A stretch of DNA of 64,000 nucleotides, taken from assembly GCA_008973525.1 (NCBI GenBank), contig WACJ01000519.1, forward strand, positions 1,488,001 to 1,552,000, written 5' to 3'. Source of the stretch: Stenopsyche tienmushanensis (lineage: Eukaryota; Arthropoda; Insecta; Trichoptera; Stenopsychidae). Position numbers and translations under genes: made by a program. Shown one piece after another: positions 35,171 to 46,400 of this stretch (position 1 is the first letter of the stretch; every line of letters starts with the position of its first letter). The notes beneath the pieces were generated by a model, which was not told where the DNA came from, searched no databases, and was given only the letters and a program-made list of their open reading frames with translations.

Positions 35171-36544
35171 GCCGCCGCATCACTCCAGCGGTCCTCAACC
35201 GACGGCACTCCGGGACATTCCGAACAAAGAAGAAGAAGCTATAAAAAAACGCATACGACCGGGGGCGATAAAAAAAACCGAGGCCCTGCCTCGGATAGTT
35301 GAGACGTTATATCGAAGCAATTAGTCAACGGACCGGAGCTGGATCGATCCAATTCCTCTAATCGCATTTTATCGTTATTTCTACCCGAAACTTCTAAGAA
35401 ACGAACATTCCTAACAACGCATCACTCAATAACTCCATAGGATGACTAATAAAACAACTTTCCCCTGGAACATTGTTTTTAGATTTGCATAAATGTACCG
35501 TGACGTAAGGAAATCCCGCGGAAAATTGCATGCCGAATCATTTTCGGATTTTCAAAAATAGATTTCTGCAAGGGAGTAGAGATACTCGAACGATGACGCC
35601 ACTCCCGACCTCCCATGATGTATCATCACATCAACGGCGAATCATCAAAACAGCGGCGGATTGTCAAAGGGCACCGACTGTCAAAATAGCGGCAAGTTTT
35701 CAAAAAAGAACTCGGCGGTAATCACGAGCGAGCGATGAAGCTTAACCCCTTAAATAGGTAAAACACAGAGCTGTGTCTGAATTCCAGTTATTCAAAAACA
35801 GCATCCCTATGCGTTAAGCTCGCAGATAGACAGAGACGGAGAGTGTCTTGCACGTTAAGTTTGGAGAGAAACAGAGATTCTACTGATTACAAATGTTTAT
35901 TTATTTATGCTACAAGCTTCATACACGCTGCGACGGTCCTGACAGATAAGTGGATTTTTATAGATGATAAGTGGTGGACATACAAATATAGCATCTAAAT
36001 TTATGATGGTTTAAAATGGTACTCAAAGGGTCTATTATCAAAATAAACGCTGTGATTTTGCAATGCAATTAGAATACGCCTTGTACGACGGAGTTGCACG
36101 AAGAATGCTCCTCAGATAAGTCTTATTTCGAACGAATGAAATCATAAACGTGTTCCGTCGTTCATCGCAGTCGACTCGTGCGTCGGGATCGTCTTTTCCG
36201 AAATTGAATTTTGATTGATTGTTGGAATATAAGCCCTTCGCCGAAAGTAAGTCCTAGATTAAATTTGATACATCCACAGGAAAAATTCAGATTATCAACA
36301 TACTGGCTGGTGACATGAACTTTCTCTAAGAAGATCGTCAACAACGTTTAACCCTTCTAAATTTTTATTTTATTTTATTATCTCTGATCACACAAATATA
36401 AATATCCATTTTTCTCGAAACACAAGGATCCCGAACTTTTTTACCCGACAAAGTTAGGGAGATTCGATAAGATCTATGCATAGCTACTATTAAAAAAATA
36501 TCATCGCAAAACAATAACGACACTGGCCTCTTTTGCATCGCAAG
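35171..36544. other. Spacer with a second copy of a composite-spacer repeat
   Basis: 35893-36030 matches 21037-21165 (CTTCATACACGCTGCGACGG, CCTGACAGATAAGTGGATTT), here without desert repeats beside it. Otherwise nothing recognised. Confidence 0.5.
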
Positions 36545-36798
36545 ACAGGAGGATTTAGCGCTTGAGAGGCCCTTGGCCTAACGTAAGCTTGAGGATTAAT
36601 TTGGTTTTTAAACAGGGATAAATTCTGCCATTCGGTCCTCAATACGCGCAGTTTCCTATTGCGATTTTATTTTAACACGGTATTTAGTCCGAGAATGGCC
36701 ACAATTTCAACCACGATTGCAAAAACTTTTGAGGCCCTTTAAAATGTATGAAGCCCGAGGCGCGCGCTTTTTTGCGTCTATATGTAAATCTCCCACCG
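36545..36798 (+). mobile_element. Desert repeat copy 19
   Basis: Opens CAGGAGGATTTAGCGCTTGA and ends ATGTAAATCTCCCACCG; internal losses in the middle. Confidence 0.75.
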
Positions 36799-37185
36799 AT
36801 GATCACAAAAAACGATTGATCACGTTGGTTGTGAAAGTGCATGTGTGGTTATTGGCATATATTGGCAATTTGTTTAGAACTCCATCTTTTATCATCGCGA
36901 ACGGAAAGAGAGATAAAATTGGACGTGTTTCGGGATTATACGTCCTTGATAGTAAAAAAGCTTCATACAAACAGTTTTTTTTTTGAAGTCTGGCCTACAA
37001 GAAGGTAAGAAATTTACTGGAAGCCAGTAATCAGATAATAGAAATTTTCGATGAAAAAGCACTTTTTTCTTCTTCATTTGCGGTCGTTCTTTCGAGCGAA
37101 ACGCACAAATAATTCCATAAAATATTCGCTGGTTGTTGTACATTCAAAGGAGTCTAGTGATCGATCCATGTTCACACCGCATGAA

Positions 37186-37350
37186 AATATCATTTGTATC
37201 ACGCCGAAACGGCTCTAAACAACGCTCCGAATTGTGGACGCGTTGTTGTTATCGATCGAGCGTGAGCAAATACGATATACGCACTTCGAACAGAACTTTC
37301 TCATGGACATATGTGGATGCAAAACGGTCAACTATCTCAGGCAACTTCAA
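37186..37350 (+). repeat. Arm of an inverted duplication with 40515-40690
   Basis: GCCGAAACGGCTCTAAACAA, GCTCCGAATTGTGGACGCGT and CAACTTCAATTT recur in reverse complement at 40515-40690. The pieces may be remnants of one retroelement that also supplied the nearby reverse transcriptase relic. Confidence 0.75.
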
Positions 37351-37927
37351 TTTTTGAATCTCGCACACCATTCGATGGCTGATATTTCACAAAAATCATG
37401 CGGATCTGTCAATAGTGGCGCCGGCTGTATGTCATCCTACGAACTTATTGAGTGATGTGTTAGGAATGCGGCGTCGGATCCTCGAGCGCGCGCACATACG
37501 AGACACAATTAAACATTTCCCAAAAAAATAGCCTCCATCGAGCGACCGACGCTTTTTACGTCGCGGATTCTCGGTAATTGGGCGATTATGTAATGATTTA
37601 ATGCGAAAAAAATGCGGCTCGCGGGTCGATCTTCCGCGCGGACTTCGGATCGCCTCGCCTGGACGATCTTCAAGTTTGAATCGGCTTGCGACTCGCCGAG
37701 AAGGCGCGCTGTCTAATATCGCGAACGAGGATGATTATTTATAGTGTTTTGAATGGCAGGTGGGCACGACGCTGCGCAGATCCCCCCGACGGAACCGACA
37801 ACTGCGACGATGCAATTCTCCAACATCATCATCATCATACGGCATGAAAAGTTGATGCAGACACTACAAGATGTGGTACTTGACGGAAGAGATATACGCA
37901 TCATATAACAGAAGCCGTCCATATAGC
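37351..37927. other. Spacer, nothing recognised
   Basis: 37560-37720 is slightly CpG-rich. No gene or clear repeat. Confidence 0.4.
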
Positions 37928-38185
37928 AAGGGCACTTGAGAGGCCCTTGGCGGAATTTAAGTTTGAGGCCCTTTGGATCCATTTAGTTTTTCAGCCTGGG
38001 AAAAATTCTGCCATTTGATCATCGATATGCGCGATTCCCTTTAACAAACGCGGTATGTAGCCAGATAACGGCCTAGTTTTTCAATTGAAGGTTAGTGTTT
38101 CAACCACGATTTCTAAATGTCGCGTAAAAGCAAAACCGCGTGAGACTTGAATGAAAAACTTCTTGAGGCCCTTACAATTTTGAAA
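37928..38185 (+). mobile_element. Desert repeat copy 20, both ends eroded
   Basis: GGGCACTTGAGAGGCCCTTG at the left, the family middle (GGCCTAGTTTTTCAATTGAA), and CTTGAGGCCCTTACAATTTT at the right. Confidence 0.75.
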
Positions 38186-38667
38186 CTGATTGATTTTTGA
38201 GAGCGTGAGAAGTTGGAGAGACTCAAACACAGGCCTCTTCAAATATCTTAAATGTTTGAATGAAGCAACGACGATAGAAATATCCATTCCACGATAGAGC
38301 AGGAAAGAGCGCCTTTTTTGAAAATGAAGTTTGACCTCGCCAGATCTCAGTTTGGCCCTCAGACTCCGACTATTGCACTATTACGTGGACAGCATCGTAG
38401 CATCGTTTATAATGTGGACGCTTGATAATACAGGAAAAGATTATCGGAGTCTGGACGTAAAGAAGAACAAGAAAAAAAGTAACTGGAATCATTGCACTCC
38501 TCTATATGGACTCGGCTGTTCTATATGGACGATATGGATGTGATCCTTTACCATGAATGGATATTAAAGAAACAGAATCAGAAATTTGATAGGAACAACA
38601 TGCGGTACACATTCCGAACCATTGATAAATCACGCAGAAAGAACAATTTATACAAATGTCCAAGACA

Positions 38668-38880
38668 CAATGGCGAATTTAGCATTTGAGAGGTCCTTGG
38701 AGCAATTTAAGTTTGAGGCCCCTGAACTGAATTGGTTTTTCAGGCCGGGATGAATTCTATTATTCTCAATATGCGCGGTTTCCTATTAGATTTAGCCAGT
38801 GAACGGCCTAGTTTTTTAATACGTTTTGAGGCCCTTTAAAATTTATGCGCCTTTCACGTCTATAGGTAAATCCGCCACCG
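38668..38880 (+). mobile_element. Desert repeat copy 21
   Basis: CAATGGCGAATTTAGCATTT to TATAGGTAAATCCGCCACCG, with a large internal deletion. Confidence 0.8.
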
Positions 38881-39905
38881 GCTGGAAGTCCTCAATGTAT
38901 CAAACGTGAAAGTAGTCGCCGCAGCTGTTTTTTTGGACGGCAATAGTCCAAATGCGTTTATGGACGCGAGAAAGAAAAAAAAAAAGATATTTAAAAATTC
39001 CTCGATATTTATTTAATGTCTGTATCCTTTGACATATTTTTTATTGCGTGGGCGTTCCCACGAAGACACAAACGACAGGCAAATGACAGTGGAAAAAAAA
39101 TACAACGATTTTTATGAATGTAATTCGACGCCCCTTCGTCCTGCACTCTATGCGCGTGCACCTGTTGCACCTGTCCAGTTATGGCTCTATCGATGACTAT
39201 ACTTGTTTAAACAAGGAAAGCCGTCAAGTTTGTCCCGTGTGATGCGCGTTTCTTTCCTTTTGGATCTCGGTTTTGGCTCATTTTATGATCGCCAGCATAT
39301 GAACTCGGAATCTACCTGCGCTGGCTAAATCTAATCGGACCTAACTAAGATGCGCAATTTCGCGCTCGGCGATTCGCCGTCGGAAGGAGGAAGTGTGATG
39401 TTTGTCTATCGTATAAAATTATGATCGTCTGTCCATCTTCGTCGAGGAGAGTCGACTTTTTGCCACGTCCGGCGGTTCGAACCGCGAATCGCCGATTTCC
39501 CACGGTGGTCGCTCGATTTGAAGAATTCGAAGATCGCCGGTCCATTATCGGGAATCGGGATCGCGGAGGATGCGGTGTGTACGTTTTTGAGATGACTTAT
39601 CAAAAATTATCCACAAAACGACTGCCGATATGACCAAAACGAACGACGCTCGAAAACAATTTCACAGGATGACTAAGGCTTTGCGGTCGCTTCAGTAAAA
39701 GTGACTGCTTCACGACTAATGGCCCAATACATCACCTGAGATTACAATTTATAAGTCTCATTCCGCTCTCGCGGCTATAATTTGTAAAGTATTTGTAACA
39801 CTCTCGGACGTTAACGACCTTTGAAAAAAAATCGATCCGACCGTCGTCGTCTCCCGTCGGACGGGCGATCGCCCCGTCGAAGGTTCGGGTCGGGACCCGA
39901 ACTAA
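38881..39905. other. Spacer with CpG-rich patch at 39340-39620
   Basis: The patch contains the palindrome GGCGGTTCGAACCGCG. Frames of 65-70 codons on both strands are compositional. No gene called. Confidence 0.4.
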
Positions 39906-40440
39906 ATGAAGAAATTAAAAGTGGGGCCCTCGCTCACTGAACATTCCCAGCGAATAGATCCATCAATCCGGACGTTGCAATGCGCTGGACAAACAGAAGT
40001 AAATCATCCAGTTTCTCTATATTTAAATGCTCCTTTCGATAATATCCGATATGCCGATGACGTACTTGATATTTTGCAAAGGATGCTGGACAAAATAAAT
40101 ACGTTGAGTAATGTAAACGGACTTAAAACGATTACATATAAACTGGATTTATGGATACATTAGCAAAAACAAAAACATCTCCGAAAATTATTTAACAAAC
40201 CGCACGTAAAATAACCAAATGCAAATATCTGGGATGCTTGCTCGAGACCAGAAGACGTTTCTCCGAAATTGATGCAACACATTACATCGACAAAAATGCT
40301 TCATTGACGGACGCCCCAAAAATATCCCGGATGGACAGATGCGTCGATGATCTGCATAAATGGTGGATCGAAAGAAGAAAGTTAATATATGCAACCTATT
40401 CGGCAAGGAAAAATATCTAAAAGCTGTCGCTTCCGCGACT
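39906..40440 (+). mobile_element. LINE reverse transcriptase relic
   Basis: The plus strand encodes NIRYADDVLDILQRMLDKIN, holding the YADD catalytic box of reverse transcriptases. After a stop it continues in another frame with KITKCKYLGCLLETRRRFSE, the 'KYLG' segment typical of the region after the palm in non-LTR elements. The frame is broken, so it is a dead fragment. Clade not assigned. Confidence 0.7.
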
Positions 40441-40514
40441 GAAACACTTGTCATTATTGCCGATCTCTAAATATCGCCACTATTGACACAAAATAGTTTT
40501 GGCCGATCGTAAAT

Positions 40515-40690
40515 TGAAGTTGTATGATAGCGTGTTCGTCGTTTTGCATTCGATTTTATCAACGAGAAAGCTCTGTACCGAGGGTATATCGCATTTGCTC
40601 GTATTTGATCTAAAATAACAACGCGTCCACAATTCGGAGCGCTGTTTAGAGCCGTTTCGGCATAAAAAAATGATTTTTTCATACGGACAG
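40515..40690 (-). repeat. Arm of an inverted duplication with 37186-37350
   Basis: Reverse complement of the 37.2-kb arm, carrying CGCGTCCACAATTCGGAGCG and GAGCCGTTTCGGC. It lies just after the reverse transcriptase relic. Confidence 0.75.
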
Positions 40691-41516
40691 CAACCGTTTT
40701 ATTAGTTATCCTACAAACTTATTGATTGATGCGTTGACATATTTGCCGGACTTTGACCAGTATTTCATCCGTTCGCCTCGCCGCACGATCGTCATATGAT
40801 TCGTCATGGCTTTATGATTCAGACAATTTAAAACGTGTCGAAATTCGGTAAGCGATCGTTCGTCGTCGATAAAATCTTCGTCGAGAGATTCTCTCGACGG
40901 TCGGAGATGAGATCTGCTCGTGTTGTTTCGCAACGCCACTACAGATGACGAGAGGAAACCAAATAAATTATGAAACTGAATATCTTAAATCCAAAGTGTG
41001 AGCCGTCGATTCGATGGATGCGGATAAAATTTCGCAAAAATGCATGCACTGCTGGCGACGATGAATGAATTCACCAAATTGGTTGTACTATTTTCAACAC
41101 AATTTTATCTCGACACTGCGACAATCAAGGCTCGTTTAAAGCGGTGCGGAAGGGTTTCATTAACGAAAGCTTAATGGAGTTTGAAGCACAAAGGAACGAC
41201 TGAGATAACCGTACGGCGAGTAGATGGACATGTCGAACAAAGCCCACGATTTAATGGAGCAAAGCTAGAAAATATTCCTCGGAAAGACGAAAGCAGAACC
41301 GTTTAATTGAGTCGAGATCTCGCCCATTGTACGGCAGATAAGCATCGGCTTCAGATCGAAGGCCTTCTTCGAACGCACCGGAGATAAGGATAATCGATAC
41401 TCGTGCCATTTTGGGCCCGTCCAAAAGGAATCCCATCGTAAGCGAGCAGGAATACAACCGATTTATTTGGACATCAACGTGTGGAATTCTTCGGCGATAT
41501 TAATATTGCGCTCTGC
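40691..41516. other. Spacer, nothing recognised
   Basis: No supported gene. Frames below 80 codons. Confidence 0.4.
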
Positions 41517-41855
41517 CAGTGGCGGATTTGGCACTCGTGAGGCCCTTGGCGCAATTTAAGTTTGAGGCCAAATTCGGCCCTCAATATGCGCGAATTCACT
41601 ATTACGCGGCATTTGACCAGTGAATGGCCTAGTTTTTCAATTGAAGGATAGTATTTCATTCGCGATTTCTACATACCAATGCTAGAGTCTGATGGTTTTT
41701 CGATGGGGGATGTGATCCTTGCATGTATTTCAAATGAAAAATGTATATTTCCCGAAACGCTTGTATTATGCGATAGCTCAAAATCGTTTTGAGGCCCTCT
41801 AAAATGTACGAGGGTCCTCTGAATTTTTCTGCGCCCATAGGTAAATCCGCCACTG
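41517..41855 (+). mobile_element. Desert repeat copy 22, full ends, last in the window
   Basis: CAGTGGCGGATTTGGCACTC to GGTAAATCCGCCACTG, 339 bp. It is the best preserved pair of ends and the last member before the gene cluster; no obvious 8-bp target duplication flanks it. Confidence 0.88.
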
Positions 41856-43439
41856 TACTCCCTGCTCTTTTGTTTGTTTTTCATTGCCTCCTTGTAAAAA
41901 GCTCATATGACGAGGACCTGCATAACGATCAAATGGCTTTTATACGTTCATGCCTTACAATAAATACCTTCCTAAAATTAGCGTCGAAGATTGAAGGACG
42001 ATATGAGTAATGGTCTTATAAGGAAACAGCACCACGATAAAGCGCAGAGCGGGTTGAAACAAATCGTCTTAAACGGGCTTCGTCCATTAAGTCACACATG
42101 AATTAGGGTCGACCATAAAATAGAGTGCAAACTCATGCAACCTCCATATTCGAAGATCTTTTGTCTTCACCGCCGCTCGACATATTCCGACCTGTAAATA
42201 TTTCTGGAGACAATTTGTCATTGATATATTTTTTCGAGGGCTCATTGTTCGACGTCGGTCCTTGTTCGGGCTTGTTATTAGGTGCAATCCTTATCGGGGC
42301 GCCTATCTGCTTTCCATGGGATTTCTGTGGAAATTTATCTGAAAAAATTCTCCCCGCTTGTTATCTCGCATTCCGAGAGATAAAACGCCCGTGGAACAAA
42401 TTTATCTTGCCCAAAAATTTTAACACGTTCGACTGAATGGAAGGAATTACCTGTAAGGGCTGAAAAAAATGCATATTTGTCACTATCCTTATCGTCGGAA
42501 TTCAGTGTGACTTCATAAAGGCGGCTCATTGTCGAATTATAGACAATGCATATTTGTGCCACAAGAAAAGATCCAACTTCTATGAATTTATACAACAACA
42601 AAAAAAATCACAAATGTGAAAATTGTTTTGAATAAATCACTTCGAAATGTTATCGGAAGAACACATTTAGTCGTGGCAATAAATCTGTCCGGCAAAAAAA
42701 CACAATGCTTAAATCAAAACATTGTATTAATGCCACATCAAAAGAAATAATGATGAAAGAACTTCAACATTCCAAATTATCATTAATATAAATAAATGGA
42801 TTTGTGGCAACAGCATAGTTTATGTGCTCTTCGAGCGCTCTAGAGGCATAAATTCGAAAAAAATTTACCCTCTAATGGTCATTGATGCTTTATCTATTTT
42901 TACCTAGGTTTTGTGTCATCCACGATAGCATTTTTTGTGCATTATAAAGCACACGTTAAAAAAATCAACTCGCATTATCATTCACAACAACGACGAAATA
43001 TTTATTTTCACTAATTAGATCACAATACATGCGATAAAAATATTTATGCCGAATTTTACAATCGTTAAAATAATTTAAAACGACATTTTTAATTAAAAAA
43101 CCCTTTTTATTTTTTAACGGAGCAAAGTATCCCCTTTAAAAAATAAAATCAAATTCATATTTAAAAAGCGCCCGTCTATCATAATCGAAAGGTATAAATA
43201 TATATATTATGCATCATTATCGCTGCGTAAAAAATTGTTTTTGTATTTAAACGCGTTTAATTTATTAAATGTGTTTAAAATTTTTAAACGTCAAATTTTT
43301 TATCGTCGTCCATATGATGGTCGTTATTGTTTTGTTCTCGTGCCAAAGTCAAACGTCAATGGGTTATGTCACTTTGAAAGATGAACGACGGGTGACATCT
43401 CTGCACGTTTATAAAATATTTTTTATATAATTTGTAAAT
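41856..43439. other. AT-rich spacer before TCAIM
   Basis: No repeat of the desert family and no gene seen. A 103-codon plus frame at 42125-42436 lacks a domain. The TCAIM promoter should lie in the last few hundred bases. Confidence 0.4.
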
Positions 43440-46400
43440 ATGTTTTTAAATGTGTCAAAAATCAAATGGTTAGTTATCGCCCATTCGGATCGTATGATTT
43501 GCGTTTATATTATTTTAAACAAATGTGGTTATATGTAATGGATTCAAATGTGCACTTTATCAATAGTTTGATTTTGTTTTTAAAAGGATTTATTGCACAA
43601 TTTGTCGTCGTCTGAGTACCGCTGAAGTATCCACTGCGCTGAGACCGTTTTATTTCTCAGTTCATCCCGATTTATTCGGTAGATTTCCAGAACAAAGAGT
43701 GAGTGATTAGATAAAAATATTCAATTAAGAAAATCAAACATGTAGTTGAGTTGCAAACTTATTTTTCAAGGCAGTGAATGAAAACTCGCTCAAACAACTG
43801 AGCGCCGTAATAGAAGCTCAACAAGCTAAAACCAGATTACCTTCAACGCATTTATCTTTTTACCTCAGAGAAAAAAATGAACCTAAGGGTAAATTGGATT
43901 TTATAACTTATATCAAATGATTACAATGTTGTAAATGTAATATTTATCATGCGAACGGTTATAAATTTCAGGAAATTTTAAATTAGTACAAATAACTTTA
44001 TCGGGAAACGACGTACGGCATTCGGTCTTGACAATTTTGAAAGCGTGCCAAATATCGACCGAGTATGTTGATAAAATTCCTCAAACAAATACAAGTAAGA
44101 AAACTAATAGGTATATTTATTTTTTGAGCGTCTTGAAAAAATGTATTCGTAATCTTTGAATTTATCCCAAATGATGAAATGTTATCTTTTAAGAATGTTC
44201 GGATACAGCAGCCCGTTTGATGAAAATGATCCAATGTATACGAGCTTTGTCATGAAGGAACAAGTCAATACGTCTCGTGAAATGAATTCGCTAAAGTGAG
44301 TCGGTATGGCATACAAATTGTAATATTTAAATTTGATAACGCATAAACTTCTCTAAATTTGAGAAGCGCACATGATTTAGTTTTTCATAGCACTGGGTGT
44401 GTGAATAAGTTCCTGCCGCTTCAATTGTGCGCGTATAACGTAAGTGTTGACGCATCTATATTGAAGTACTATAACATAGCTTTAAAATCAGTCAACGTGG
44501 AATTTAAATACTGCCAAAAAGATGGGCAAAAGCAGTGGCTAGTGATGGGTAATAATTGATTTGTTTTTTTATTATTGTTTTAAAATAAAGTATTTATTAT
44601 CACAAAAAACGGCAGGAACTTATTCACACACCCATTCTAAAATCAATTTTGTCTCATTTGTATGGCATATATTAGCGGTACCCAGGAAAAAGGGCGTTTT
44701 TTAATGAGTCAGTTGTATTGTATCTACAAAATTAATTGAAAAGAACCAGGATAAAATTAATGCACTTGGGTGGGGAACGGTTCAATATCTCGTTGATATT
44801 ATCAAAAACAGTCCTCTGAACTATTTTGAATCATAACCATCTCTTTTCTATAAGGGATAAAAAGTCTGCCCCGATAGGTGGTGGAAGGTTTTGAATGTCG
44901 ATGGTGATTATTTCGCATTCATAAATTTGTCATAAAAAATGAATTTCATTTGTAAAAACGCCCTTTATCCGGGTACGCCTAATATTTTAACAAATGAAAA
45001 CAATAGGTCATGGGGTAGAAAAAGCCATCTCAGCGCCAGAGAAAAGTATAATGCGACCAAAGCGACCAGAGATCATATAAACGAATTGACGCAAATTCTG
45101 CTGCAAAAATATCAACTCAAACAGGTAATTTTGCACAGTATTAAAATAAAAGATACAATATTTTATATATAATGAATTTCAATTTATATTAATCGTTCAG
45201 TATCATTTCTCATTCAGTTTCAAAGTAAATTTAATCTTGCTGATTTATAACTCATGGATTTAAATGCAGATTAAAACGAGTGCCGCGCTTAGGTATTCTG
45301 AATTCTGTATGTTTATCCTGAAAACATTAATTTTATTGCATTTGCCTGCATTGCATTCTCACATCCCTTCATCCCTGGAGTTTTCCGCATTACGCATTAA
45401 TGGTTTTACACAAAAAATATATATTTAACCTTGATTCTGTGTATGTATTTTTGAGTTCTCCAAATTTCACTGTTATTGTGTTTATATTATAACCTTTTTT
45501 TTACCTCTACTATCGGAGATCATCGGTAATATCTTGACCTTTGTAGCCGATGCTCAAAGAAGTCAAACGACTCTTCGTGTCCTTCAATCGGGATGCTTGA
45601 AACTATTCGATAATGCCCTAAAGGCGTATGCGTCTATATTTTATGAAATATAAAATACGTTTGTATGTAAAAAATGCACATAAAGACATACAAATGACAC
45701 AATTGATGTTCGTTCAAATCCAATTGAGTATATTGACTTTTGTAGGTACAATTTAAGTGATTAATGCCGATTTCTTATTATGAAGAACCTCTTTTTATCA
45801 CTTTAAAAAACCCACACAATCAGCGAGTTAACTACTTTGTTGTAGTTTTCTTCCGCTAGTTTTTGGGCCTCCGATGCTAGACATCAACTTGGCCTAGACC
45901 TCTGCAATGTTGGCCGCCTTCTCCGTGTGTGTGACCACCAATTATCGAATGGCCACATTGTCAGCGGAGGTGACCATTTTGGCGCCTTTCATTAGTGGTA
46001 TCCACAGCAGGCCATCATACATTACGTTCTATAGAGCGGGTCTGAGTACGGATCCCTGTGGAATGTCCTGCTGTAACTGCTCGCTCTCTTATTCACCCAT
46101 CGATGCTGGTGTACATTAGTACTCGCTCATGGAGGTAACTCTCAACAATTCTGACTAGGTATGGTGAGGCTTCAAGTTCATTTAAAGCCTTGGTGATCAA
46201 GTGCTATCTCGCCGAGTTGAATGCTATCCATTTATATTAACTTAAATTGTAATAAAAAAATGATTTTCTTGTGCACCATAATCCCTCATAATCATCTTAT
46301 TTTTGTAAAAAATTAGTCAATAGCGTTTAATTTCAATTTGAATTTTAGATCAAATGGGATTCAGGATGGAATGTGAGTCACATTAGAGGAGGCCTACAAA

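Noticed and set aside
38360..38455. Inverted CAGACTCCGA / TCGGAGTCTG pair
   Set aside because: Arms are only about 10 bp with a spacer of about 75 bp, which is unremarkable in this much DNA.
39470..39492. GGTTCGAACC-type motif as a tRNA T-arm
   Set aside because: It is a simple palindrome with no cloverleaf around it; no tRNA gene was found in the window.
7344..41855. The regularly named desert repeat as a CRISPR-like or satellite array
   Set aside because: Copies are in both orientations, with irregular spacing and internal deletions, as dispersed transposons are; the organism is a eukaryote.
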